Part shown: piece after piece, positions 9,500 through 16,536 of the stretch
How positions within the stretch are numbered: position 1 is the stretch's first letter
Layout: every line of letters begins with the position of its first letter
Assembly (NCBI RefSeq): GCF_913055835.1
Contig: NZ_CAJXKQ010000034.1
Location: 1-50,051 of the forward strand
Reading direction: 5' to 3'
From: an uncultured Marinobacter sp.
GTDB lineage: Bacteria; Pseudomonadota; Gammaproteobacteria; Pseudomonadales; Oleiphilaceae
Length of the DNA stretch: 50,051 nucleotides
The notes under the pieces: model-generated
The model's input: only the letters and a program-made list of their open reading frames with translations
Told to the model about the DNA's origin: nothing
The model's database searches: none
Program-made: the position numbers and the translations under genes

Positions 9500-12400
9500 T
9501 TGCGGCAACGGCTTGAATCGGCGCTCCCAGCGGTGACGTCTTTGATGGTAGTCCTGCTGTTCCTGGCCTCGGCCCTGCTGCCGTCTTCGGCCGGTGCAGC
9601 CGGGCCCTGCCGTGATGGTGAAGTTGTCCTGGACGCCGGCGTTGAGAGTATCCGTGATCTTGGCGGCTGTATCTGGTACCTGGAGGATCCCGGCCAGGCG
9701 CTGACCCTGGATGAGGTTCGCAAACTGGAATCGGGCGCCTTTACCCGCCACGAAGGCGGCGTCTTGAACTTCGGCTACACCGAGTCGGCATACTGGGTGC
9801 GACTGGATCTGCGCTCCGCCCGAAACCTCGACCAGAACGGATGGATCCTGGAGCTTGCCCTGCCACTGGTGGATGAAGTCGCCCTGTTCATGGTCCGGGA
9901 CGGAGCCCTGATCGAGCAGCGCCAGGCCGGCTACGAGGATAACTGGGTTGAACGGGACCTGGCGGTGCCGAACCCCACATTCCGCCTTTCGCTGGCACCG
10001 GATACGCTCAACCACGTCTATCTTCGGGTGGTCAACACCAACACCTTCCGTTTACCGATCAGCCTGTGGCACCCGGACAGCTACATTGAAAAAGTCTCGG
10101 TGGATGAACTGGTGCGGGGCATCCTGCTCGGTGCGGTGCTCGCCATTCTCGCCTATAACCTGTTCGTTGCGGTCTCCGTGCGCGAGCGGAGCAACATTTA
10201 TTACGTGCTCTACCTGGTGTTCGCAACCATCTTTATCTTTACCGAACAGGTCCACGGTATTCAGTTGCTTGAGAGCCGGCCGGCGATTTTCGACAAGCAG
10301 TTCCTTCACTTCCAGATCATCCTGACCTGGTTCTGGGGCCTGCTGATGGCACGATCACTTCTGGAGACACGGGAACGGTCTGCCGACCTGGACCAGGTCA
10401 TCCGCCTCTGTCTCTATTCGGTGGTTGCCACCTTCGTGCTGTCCCTGTTCCTGCCGTACCACGTGGCCATGGAATGGATTGTGGTTGGTTCCGTACTGCT
10501 GAGCCTGATCCTGATCGTCGTCAGTTATCTGTCCTGGCGTTATTACAACCCGGCGGCCCGTTCCTACTTCTTTGCCTGGACTCTGGCGCTGGTAGGCTTC
10601 GGCATCTACGCCCTGACGGTGATGGGTATACTGCCCCTTAACACCTTCACCGCCTACTCGCCCCAGTTTGGCCTGACTGCCCAGATTATCCTGTTCTCGT
10701 TTGCCCTGGCGGACCGGATAAAACAGGTCCAGGGCGAGGCACTGGGCTGGAGCCAGCGGGCGCTGTCGAATCTGCAGCGTTATCAGTCGCTGTTCGATAA
10801 CGCCATCGAGGGGGTTTTCCAGATGTCCCCGGACCGGCGGTTTGTCACTGCCAATCCGGCCATGGCGCGTTTGCTGGGCTACAACAGCAGCCGGGAACTG
10901 CTCAAGCGGAATCCGGACGTACTGGAAACCTGCATCGCCGATGACCGCCTGCGGCGGCTGGTGATCGAACAGCTGGAGGCCCGGGGAACGGTCAAGGGCA
11001 TTGAGGCCCGCTACCTGACCCGGGACGGCGACGAGCGCTGGGCCACCATCTCACTGCATACGGTTTATGACACCGAAGGCGAACCGACCCATCTGGAAGG
11101 TACCTGCATCGATGCAACCGAAAGCCACAACCGCCAGCGAATCGAGCGGGAGCGTGAGCAGGAGCGGCTGGAAAAGGAGTTGGCCCGCAACTCGGCGGAG
11201 GCAAAGAGTCAGTTCCTGGCCAATATGAGCCATGAAATCCGTACGCCGCTGGCGGCTATCATCGGTTACGGTGAAACCCTGCTTGATCCGGATCTCAGCG
11301 AGCCGGAGAAACGAAGCAGCGCCGAGACCGTGGTACGAAGTGGGCGCCATTTGCTGGACCTGGTCAACGACATCCTCGACCATTCGAAGATCGACGCCAA
11401 CAAACTGGACGTGGATATCGTCTCGGTCAATCTGCCGGAACTCCTTGACGAAATCCGCGCCTTTTTTGCCCCCCGGGCCCGGGAGAAGGGGCTGGATTTC
11501 AGTATCATCTGCGAGTACCCCTTGCCGGAGCAGATCCTTACTGACCCCACCAGACTGCGCCAGATCATTATCAACCTGTGTGGCAATGCCCTGAAGTTCA
11601 CCAACAAAGGTTCCATCTCCCTGGTGGTCCGCTGCGACCGCGAGCAGGAACTGCTGGTGGCCAGGGTGGTGGATACCGGCATTGGTATGAAACCGGAGCA
11701 GTTGGGAAGGCTCTTTGATCCGTTTGCCCAGGGCAGCGCTGCCATTTCCAGGCAGTATGGTGGCACCGGCCTCGGGCTCAGTATCTCGCGGCGTCTGGCA
11801 GAAATGCTCGGTGGCAGTATCCGGGTTAACAGCACCTATGGCGAGGGCAGCGAGTTTGAGCTGTCGATCCGGACCGGAGCACTGGATCAGGTGCATTTCC
11901 TGCGTGATGCGTCGGAGCTCAGCCAGCGCCGCAGGGCCATACCCATGGTGGTGGCACCGAGATTGTCCGGCCGAATCCTCTGTGCCGAAGACAACGACGT
12001 GAACCGACGTCTGGTCTCCCTGCTGGTGTCGCGAACCGGCGCCGATCTGATCCATGTGAACAATGGCGCCGAAGCCCTGGAGCTTGCCATACGTGAGCCC
12101 TTCGATCTGATACTGATGGACATCCAGATGCCGGTGATGAACGGCCGTGATGCCACGGCGGCGCTGCGGGAAGCCGGGGTCAATACGCCGGTCATCGCCC
12201 TGACCGCGAATGTGATGTCCGAAGACATTGCCGATTACCGGCTGGCGGGCTGCAACGAGCATCTGGCCAAGCCCATCGACAAGCAGCGGTTCTATGAGGC
12301 CCTGGCCCGGTACCTGTCGGTTGCCCCCGACATGGCCCAAAGTCCCGCGCCGCGCTTTCAGGGCACCGTGCTGGTCGCCGAAGACAATACCGAGAACCGC

Positions 12401-13033
12401 CAGCTGGTGGAGCGCATGCTGCGTCGGGAGGGGCTGGAAGTGCTGTCTGTTACCAGTGGCGAGGAGGCGGTCCGGGCGGCATTGTCCGATACCGTTCACC
12501 TGGTGCTGATGGACCGTCACATGCCCGGTATGGATGGCGTTGCTGCAACCAGATTACTGCGCCAGGCCGGGTTCCGGCGACCGGTGATTGCCTTTACGGC
12601 GGGTGACCAGCAGGAAACCGATGCCCTGCTTGATGCCGGTTGTGACGGGGTGCTGAACAAGCCTATTGATCAGTCCCACCTGAGGACCCTGCTGGATCGG
12701 TTGCTTGGTACTGGATCGGTAACCGCCACGGACTCCGGGGAGGATGCTGAAATTGCCCACCTGGTTGCGCAGTTCCTTGACGGCCTGTCTGGCCGCCGGG
12801 CCCGAATGGAAGCGGCGCTGGCGAAAGCCGATCGTGAGGCAATGAAAACCGAAGCCCATCAGATCAAGGGCACCGCGGGGGCTATGGGCTATCCGCTGAT
12901 GACCCGACAGGCGGGTACCGTGGAAGAACTTCTGAAAGTCACCGAACCGGACTGGGACCGGGTTCGCAGCGAGCTGCAGGTACTCAGTGAAATGATAGGC
13001 CGTGCCCTCGACGCTGCCGAAACCCCGGGCTGA
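9500..13033 (+). CDS. Hybrid sensor histidine kinase (7TMR-DISM, PAS, HisKA-HATPase, two receivers, HPt)
   Basis: A 1177-aa multi-domain phosphorelay protein. In order: signal peptide (ending near residue 34), periplasmic 7TMR-DISM extracellular domain (about 60-195), seven-helix 7TMR-DISM membrane unit (about 205-405), PAS (about 425-540), HisKA with phospho-His578 in SHEIRTP, HATPase with N-box GNALKF and G-boxes DTGIGM and GGTGLGL, receiver 1 (Asp874 in LMDIQMP), receiver 2 (Asp1005 in LMDRHMP) and HPt (His1120 in EAHQIKGTAG). The frame is open from a GTG at 9416. I prefer the TTG at 9500, which has GCGGAG 8 nt upstream, gives a compact signal peptide and leaves room for the divergent promoters. 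First gene of a three-gene operon. Confidence 0.93.
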   Translation: MRQRLESALPAVTSLMVVLLFLASALLPSSAGAAGPCRDGEVVLDAGVESIRDLGGCIWYLEDPGQALTLDEVRKLESGAFTRHEGGVLNFGYTESAYWVRLDLRSARNLDQNGWILELALPLVDEVALFMVRDGALIEQRQAGYEDNWVERDLAVPNPTFRLSLAPDTLNHVYLRVVNTNTFRLPISLWHPDSYIEKVSVDELVRGILLGAVLAILAYNLFVAVSVRERSNIYYVLYLVFATIFIFTEQVHGIQLLESRPAIFDKQFLHFQIILTWFWGLLMARSLLETRERSADLDQVIRLCLYSVVATFVLSLFLPYHVAMEWIVVGSVLLSLILIVVSYLSWRYYNPAARSYFFAWTLALVGFGIYALTVMGILPLNTFTAYSPQFGLTAQIILFSFALADRIKQVQGEALGWSQRALSNLQRYQSLFDNAIEGVFQMSPDRRFVTANPAMARLLGYNSSRELLKRNPDVLETCIADDRLRRLVIEQLEARGTVKGIEARYLTRDGDERWATISLHTVYDTEGEPTHLEGTCIDATESHNRQRIEREREQERLEKELARNSAEAKSQFLANMSHEIRTPLAAIIGYGETLLDPDLSEPEKRSSAETVVRSGRHLLDLVNDILDHSKIDANKLDVDIVSVNLPELLDEIRAFFAPRAREKGLDFSIICEYPLPEQILTDPTRLRQIIINLCGNALKFTNKGSISLVVRCDREQELLVARVVDTGIGMKPEQLGRLFDPFAQGSAAISRQYGGTGLGLSISRRLAEMLGGSIRVNSTYGEGSEFELSIRTGALDQVHFLRDASELSQRRRAIPMVVAPRLSGRILCAEDNDVNRRLVSLLVSRTGADLIHVNNGAEALELAIREPFDLILMDIQMPVMNGRDATAALREAGVNTPVIALTANVMSEDIADYRLAGCNEHLAKPIDKQRFYEALARYLSVAPDMAQSPAPRFQGTVLVAEDNTENRQLVERMLRREGLEVLSVTSGEEAVRAALSDTVHLVLMDRHMPGMDGVAATRLLRQAGFRRPVIAFTAGDQQETDALLDAGCDGVLNKPIDQSHLRTLLDRLLGTGSVTATDSGEDAEIAHLVAQFLDGLSGRRARMEAALAKADREAMKTEAHQIKGTAGAMGYPLMTRQAGTVEELLKVTEPDWDRVRSELQVLSEMIGRALDAAETPG

Positions 13034-13065
13034 CGTGCTTGAGAACAACCAACAGGAAGAACCCG

Positions 13066-13623
13066 ATGAGTGAGCTGCCAGAACGCCGAGAACACCATTC
13101 CCTGAGCATGATGTACGGAACCTACGCGGACATCCTGTTTGTGCTGTTTCCGTTTTTGGTCATTGGTATGCAACGGTTGTGGGAAGGTCGGCTGTACGAA
13201 ACCCTGCTGCGACCCGATCTGAGTATCGCCGCCGCCATTCTGGCCGGCCTTGCCATCGGCAAGTTTGTCCTGGGCCTGGTGACCAATCGGGATCTTGGAC
13301 GCTACAAGGAGCGGATCGTCTTCTTCATCGCCCTGACCCTTTTCGTGGTACTGGGTCCGGCAATCATCCTGATTTTGAGTATACTGGGGAGCGCGGATGT
13401 TCCCGGTTTCGTAACCTTCGTTCAGCCGATTCTTCTGATCATTGCCATTTCCCTTTACACCACGGCCGTGAGCATCAGCAATATCCTCACACGATTTGGC
13501 ATGGAAGACGCGAACACGGTTATTGACGATAACTCGCCACGGTCTGACGACAGCGAAATGGGCGAGCCGCGCCCGGCGCCGCTGGATCTGCCGCGGCGCA
13601 CAGGCAACGACCCAACAGCTTGA
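13066..13623 (+). CDS. Four-helix membrane protein in a histidine kinase operon
   Basis: Not recognised as a named family. A 185-aa protein with four clear transmembrane helices (about residues 22-39, 53-71, 82-104 and 110-132) and a polar, Asp/Pro-rich cytoplasmic tail of about 45 residues. The ATG at 13066 is preceded by AGGAAG; it starts 32 bases after the kinase stop, and 14 bases separate its stop from the receiver gene. The position between kinase and receiver suggests a membrane partner of this signalling pathway (inference from context only). Confidence 0.8.
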   Translation: MSELPERREHHSLSMMYGTYADILFVLFPFLVIGMQRLWEGRLYETLLRPDLSIAAAILAGLAIGKFVLGLVTNRDLGRYKERIVFFIALTLFVVLGPAIILILSILGSADVPGFVTFVQPILLIIAISLYTTAVSISNILTRFGMEDANTVIDDNSPRSDDSEMGEPRPAPLDLPRRTGNDPTA

Positions 13624-13637
13624 CAGGAGCAACCCTC

Positions 13638-14051
13638 ATGACGGATCTGAAAGTGCTGGTAGTGGAAGATGAGCCAGTGATGCGAGAGCGGTTGGTGGAC
13701 ATGCTCTACAAGGCGGGCGCCACCAAGGTGATCGAGTGTATTGATGCGGCTTCCGCCAGGGCAGCTTTCAAGGCCGGGGAATTTCACATTATCCTGCTGG
13801 ACCTGGGCCTGCCGGATGGCGACGGCCACGAGCTGATGCTGGAGTTCAAGGATGCCCGGGAGGAGCAGCACATTGTGCTGGTGACGGCCGACGATTCCAT
13901 CGAGAGTATTCAGCGGGCGATCAGTGCCGGCGCTAACGGGTACGTGGTCAAGCCCTATTCCCAGGAAAAGATCCACGATGTGGTGAACAACTATGCCATG
14001 GTTCACGGCGGCGACATGGCGATGATGCAGGGTCTGAACCGGCGCCACTGA
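13638..14051 (+). CDS. Single-domain response regulator (CheY-like receiver)
   Basis: A 137-aa receiver domain with no output domain. The acidic pocket (VVEDEP), phosphoacceptor Asp55 in LLDLGLPDGDG, conserved Thr in LVTADD and Lys in VVKPYS are all present. AGGAG (13625-13629) precedes the ATG. As the third gene after a kinase carrying an HPt domain, it is a plausible phosphate acceptor from His1120, signalling by protein-protein contact or acting as a phosphate sink. Confidence 0.93.
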   Translation: MTDLKVLVVEDEPVMRERLVDMLYKAGATKVIECIDAASARAAFKAGEFHIILLDLGLPDGDGHELMLEFKDAREEQHIVLVTADDSIESIQRAISAGANGYVVKPYSQEKIHDVVNNYAMVHGGDMAMMQGLNRRH

Positions 14052-14060
14052 CCGGTTCAG
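14034..14060. repeat. 9-bp perfect hairpin across the receiver stop codon
   Basis: CTGAACCGG (14034-14042) and CCGGTTCAG (14052-14060) flank a 9-base loop that includes the receiver stop codon. No T-run follows on either strand, so it is a weak terminator at best. It may protect the operon 3' end, or separate the convergent transcripts. Confidence 0.55.
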
Positions 14061-14076
14061 AACTACCAACGTCTGA

Positions 14077-14349
14077 TCAGGCGACCTGCCGGGCAATCCA
14101 CGAATTGTAACGGGTTGCCAGCGCCCTCACGTACCTCGCCTCGGCGTCATTCAGGTTGCCCAGAACGCCCTTGAAGATCCAGCCCCGCTCATAAACACCA
14201 AGCACCCGCTGTTCGTCATCCAGGTTGACGCGTTGATTCAGTTTTTTACAGATCGCATCCAGCAGCGGCAGCTTCTCCGGGCGCTTGATCGGGCCCTGAC
14301 GATTGTTCATGGGCTGGTTTGCTGCACGAGTTGTCGGATGTCTTTTCAT
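14077..14349 (-). CDS. Small basic hypothetical protein, 90 aa, behind a possible attenuator
   Basis: Not recognised. The N-terminal 30 residues are basic and Asn/Arg/Pro-rich (MKRHPTTRAANQPMNNRQGP) and probably disordered. Residues 35-90 look like a small helical domain (LLDAICKKLNQRVNLDDEQR, then WIFKGVLGNLNDAEARYVRA). The ATG at 14349 has a strong AAGGAG at the right distance. Its Shine-Dalgarno begins about 20 bases after the T-run of an intrinsic terminator that faces the same way, so expression from the upstream promoter would require readthrough. No function can be assigned. Confidence 0.65.
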   Translation of the reverse strand: MKRHPTTRAANQPMNNRQGPIKRPEKLPLLDAICKKLNQRVNLDDEQRVLGVYERGWIFKGVLGNLNDAEARYVRALATRYNSWIARQVA

Positions 14350-14376
14350 GATGTTCTCCTTGTCGTTTTGCGGCTG

Positions 14377-14415
14377 CAAAAACAAAAACCCCGGCGCCTG
14401 AAGCAACCGGGGTTT
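14377..14415 (-). terminator. Intrinsic terminator/attenuator upstream of the 90-aa gene
   Basis: On the minus strand, arms AACCCCGG and CCGGGGTT (14407-14414 and 14387-14394; one further A-T pair outside) enclose a 12-base loop and are followed by TTTTTGTTTTTTG (14374-14386). It sits downstream of the 29-codon frame at 14470-14559 and immediately upstream of the 90-aa gene, the position of an attenuator. Confidence 0.8.
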
Positions 14416-14456
14416 CGCGGAGAAGCTGACCCGGTCGCTACAAAGGCTCCCGGGAC
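14403..14456 (-). promoter_or_regulatory. Possible antiterminator and pre-emptor pairings of the attenuator
   Basis: On the minus strand, GCGACCGGG (14430-14438) can pair over 9 bp (one G-U) with CCCGGTTGC (14403-14411), which uses the 5' arm and loop of the terminator, so the two structures exclude each other. Further upstream, GTCCCGG (14450-14456) can pair with CCGGGTC (14428-14434) over 6 bp with one mismatch, which would block the antiterminator. This is a three-hairpin logic like amino-acid attenuators. CCGGG words are common in GC-rich DNA, so chance pairing is possible. Confidence 0.4.
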
Positions 14457-14469
14457 TGACCGAAAGCCG

Positions 14470-14559
14470 TTAGATGTCTTTCACCATCGCGCGCACAGAC
14501 TGCACTGCATGGCAACCTGCTGCTGTGTAAGCAATAAACTGTGGAATCATTCTGTTCAT
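14470..14559 (-). CDS. 29-codon small ORF, possible leader peptide
   Basis: A short frame, ATG at 14559, TAA at 14470-14472, preceded by AAGAG five bases upstream. The product starts MNRMIPQFIAYTAAGC and ends in MVKDI; it has a mildly hydrophobic first half and no run of one amino acid that would mark a classical amino-acid leader. The stop codon lies 14 bases before the first pairing segment of the putative attenuator. It could be a leader peptide, a functional small protein, or not translated. Confidence 0.4.
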   Translation of the reverse strand: MNRMIPQFIAYTAAGCHAVQSVRAMVKDI

Positions 14560-14588
14560 ACCGGCTCTTGTGTTTCGGTTCGACTACC

Positions 14589-14616
14589 AGTGTATAGGCT
14601 AATGGGCCGTTTGCAA
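14589..14616 (-). promoter_or_regulatory. Possible promoter of the small-ORF transcript
   Basis: On the minus strand, TTGCAA (14611-14616) and TACACT (14589-14594) are spaced by 16 bases, each matching four of six positions of the sigma70 consensus. The transcript would start about 20 bases before the 29-codon frame. Confidence 0.3.
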
Positions 14617-14678
14617 TAGGTCTGCATCTTCGGCAAACCCCTACAGACGGCCCCGTGGGCGCTTGGCATAATTTCCAG

Positions 14679-14776
14679 CGTCACGTGTTTTACGTTGTGC
14701 AATCCTGACTGCCTGCCGCGTCAGGCAGTCAATGGATCTCTCCTTTCTACGCAGCCTCTATGGCTGCGTTTTTTTT
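14679..14776 (+). ncRNA. Candidate small regulatory RNA with its own terminator
   Basis: There is no + strand gene between 14052 and 14896, yet a textbook intrinsic terminator lies at 14749-14776: stem ACGCAGCC/GGCTGCGT, 5-base loop, T8 run. Upstream is a second perfect 9-bp hairpin (14707-14715/14722-14730). The linker (14731-14748) is unpaired and contains CTCCTTT, complementary to a Shine-Dalgarno AAAGGAG. A -10-like CATAAT (14667-14672) would start transcription near 14679, giving about 98 nt. Two stems, an anti-Shine-Dalgarno linker and a U-rich tail are the usual layout of an Hfq-dependent sRNA. The -35 is poor and the 5' end is a guess. Confidence 0.45.
14749..14776 (+). terminator. 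Strong intrinsic terminator without an upstream gene
   Basis: An 8-bp stem, 5-base loop and eight T residues (14769-14776). No protein gene on this strand ends within 690 bases upstream, which is why a noncoding transcript is proposed. Confidence 0.85.
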
Positions 14777-14896
14777 GCGGTAGTGGAATCTTCGTAGCCA
14801 CTACTTCGTACAGATCTTTCCGGCTGTTCTGGCGATAATTTGCACACTACCTTTTCATTCATCGCCATAGACAGATAGAGGTTGAAACCTAGCAAA

Positions 14897-15136
14897 ATGT
14901 CCGACGAAGCCGGATCTGCCAGAAGAAAGTTCCGTTCCCACGCATTGATTGAACTCGCCCTGATTGTAGCGCTGGGGCTATACCTGTTGGCCGCGCAGGA
15001 GCAGGTTGTGGGCGAGAACCTGGTGTTTACAGTCACGGGCGCCGCGCTCATGGCGCTGTTGACCTACTGGACCCTTAATACCCTCAGGGATGGTCTTGAA
15101 GTCATCGCATTGCGTGTACGCCAAGCCAGGCACTGA
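14897..15136 (+). CDS. Small two-helix inner-membrane protein, 79 aa
   Basis: Not recognised. A basic N-terminus (SARRKFRSH) is followed by two predicted transmembrane helices (about 19-36 and 44-63) and a short basic tail. The ATG at 14897 is chosen; an in-frame TTG at 14882 exists, and the only GAGG nearby is badly spaced for either. It might be an accessory subunit or small permease-like protein, but neighbours give no hint. Confidence 0.6.
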   Translation: MSDEAGSARRKFRSHALIELALIVALGLYLLAAQEQVVGENLVFTVTGAALMALLTYWTLNTLRDGLEVIALRVRQARH

Positions 15137-15151
15137 TCGCCTGATACCGGC

Positions 15152-15685
15152 TCAGGCCCGACGGCTCTGACTGGTTAAAGGCTCCAGGGCCTCATGATCC
15201 CCGGCAATCCGCTCCCAGGTTTTGTGGAGGATCAGGGCGTCGTTTGCCGCCCTGTGCACTGGCAGGCCAAGTTCGGTAATCACCTGCTGGCGAAGTGCCG
15301 ACCATTGGCGGACCTGGCGGGTGTCCAGCAGCGCTGAAATGGATTCCAGCTGAAAAGCCGGGGTGATGCGGGCCGCCCTGAACAACCGGTGCAGCCAGAA
15401 GCTGTCGAAGGTCCAGGCATCGCAAAAAACCTGCTCTGGCAGCAGTTCATTCAGGGCCCCCGCCACTTCAGCCACAGCAATGCCGTCCGCTTCCAGGGTC
15501 TCACGAGTAATGCCGTGTATCTGTTCAGCGCTTTGTGACCAGTCCTGCCAGAGGACATGGGGAGCGATCAGCCAGCTATGGAGAGAGCCATCCGGCATGC
15601 AGATCCCTACCTCAATGGGGTAGCTCGCGATCAGATCAAGGCTGGATGCCTCGAAATCGATGAATGCCGGCTGGATAGTGGTCAT
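15152..15685 (-). CDS. DnaQ-like 3'-5' exonuclease
   Basis: A 177-aa protein of the DEDDh exonuclease superfamily: the first motif FIDFEASSL supplies Asp10 and Glu12, a central acidic motif is CDAWTFDSFWLHRLF, and the third motif HRAANDALI carries the His and final Asp. It probably degrades single-stranded DNA or RNA 3' ends. It stands alone and is not fused to a polymerase or helicase. The ATG at 15685 is used because the family starts here; a longer open frame upstream reads into the intergenic region. No clear Shine-Dalgarno precedes this ATG. Confidence 0.85.
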   Translation of the reverse strand: MTTIQPAFIDFEASSLDLIASYPIEVGICMPDGSLHSWLIAPHVLWQDWSQSAEQIHGITRETLEADGIAVAEVAGALNELLPEQVFCDAWTFDSFWLHRLFRAARITPAFQLESISALLDTRQVRQWSALRQQVITELGLPVHRAANDALILHKTWERIAGDHEALEPLTSQSRRA

Positions 15686-15769
15686 GGAGTCAGTGTAGCT
15701 GATGAGTTGTTTTTCGCTGAGTTTACCCGCCCCGCAAGCGAGACGCGAACCCAACCTGTGCCTGCACTG

Positions 15770-15793
15770 TTACAATATGTCCATTCATTGTAA
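15770..15793. promoter_or_regulatory. Perfect 7-bp inverted repeat, operator-like
   Basis: TTACAAT (15770-15776) and ATTGTAA (15787-15793) are exact inverted arms with 17 bp from centre to centre, so they lie on about the same DNA face. The site sits between the divergent exonuclease and queC genes, where a dimeric repressor would act. It is AT-rich and could overlap a promoter. Confidence 0.45.
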
Positions 15794-15795
15794 AA

Positions 15796-15822
15796 GCCCG
15801 ATGACAGCAACAGGCGTCGGGC
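15796..15822 (+). other. Hairpin in the queC leader
   Basis: GCCCGATG (15796-15803) and CGTCGGGC (15815-15822) can form an 8-bp stem with one G-U pair, about 50 bases before the queC start. The sequence does not match a preQ1-I or preQ1-II riboswitch as I know them. Confidence 0.4.
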
Positions 15823-15870
15823 GCGACAGTAAACCAGCCCACACCCAATCGCACCATACGGGGAGCCCGA

Positions 15871-16536
15871 ATGACAGACACCGTGGTTGTAATCTATTCC
15901 GGAGGCATGGACTCCTACACTCTGCTGCACCTGGCCAGGGAACGTGGGCACCAGGTTCAGGCGCTGTCTTTCAATTATGGGCAGCGTCACGTCCGGGAGC
16001 TGGAGTGCGCGCGTTCAGTCTGTGAGGCGCAGGGTATTCCCCACAAAGTGATCGATATCCGCGCCATGAGCGAGGTGATGGCCGGTTCATCGCTGACCTC
16101 GGATCTGGAAGTCCCGGAAGGCCATTATGAAGAGGACAGCATGAAGGCGACCGTGGTGCCGAACCGCAACATGATCCTCCTGTCGCTGGCAACCGGTTAC
16201 GCCGTGACGGTGGGTGCTGGCGCTGTCTGGTACGGCGCTCATGGTGGCGACCACGCCATCTACCCCGACTGTCGCCCGGAATTCGTCGAAAAAATGGACG
16301 CGGTCTGCCGGGTCGCCAACTACGAACCGGTGGCCATTGAGGCGCCCTTCATGGCCATGGACAAAGGCCAGATTCTGGCCGAGGGTCTCCGCCTGGGCCT
16401 GGATTATTCGCAGACCTGGACCTGCTACAACGGCCGTGAACAGGCCTGTGGCCGTTGCGGCTCCTGCGTTGAGCGTCTGGAGGCCTTTGCCGCCAATGGT
16501 GTGAGCGATCCTCTGGAATACGAGGACGCAGGCTGA
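15871..16536 (+). CDS. queC: 7-cyano-7-deazaguanine (preQ0) synthase
   Basis: Converts 7-carboxy-7-deazaguanine to preQ0 with ATP and ammonia, in queuosine biosynthesis. The 221-aa protein has the PP-loop SGGMDS (10-15), the conserved NYGQRH, VVPNRN and [17 protein letters not shown] blocks, and a C-terminal zinc site of four cysteines (Cys185, 193, 196, 199). GGGGAG precedes the ATG. Its TGA overlaps the queE ATG by one base, so the two proteins are translationally coupled and probably made in fixed proportion. Confidence 0.97.
   Translation: MTDTVVVIYSGGMDSYTLLHLARERGHQVQALSFNYGQRHVRELECARSVCEAQGIPHKVIDIRAMSEVMAGSSLTSDLEVPEGHYEEDSMKATVVPNRNMILLSLATGYAVTVGAGAVWYGAHGGDHAIYPDCRPEFVEKMDAVCRVANYEPVAIEAPFMAMDKGQILAEGLRLGLDYSQTWTCYNGREQACGRCGSCVERLEAFAANGVSDPLEYEDAG

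Noticed and set aside
14661..14680. Possible sigma54 promoter (TTGGCATAATTTCCAGC)
   Set aside because: The -24 GG is present but the -12 TTGC element does not align at the required spacing.
15740..15870. preQ1 riboswitch upstream of queC
   Set aside because: A hairpin exists, but the conserved loop and A-rich tail of preQ1-I and the preQ1-II elements are not present.
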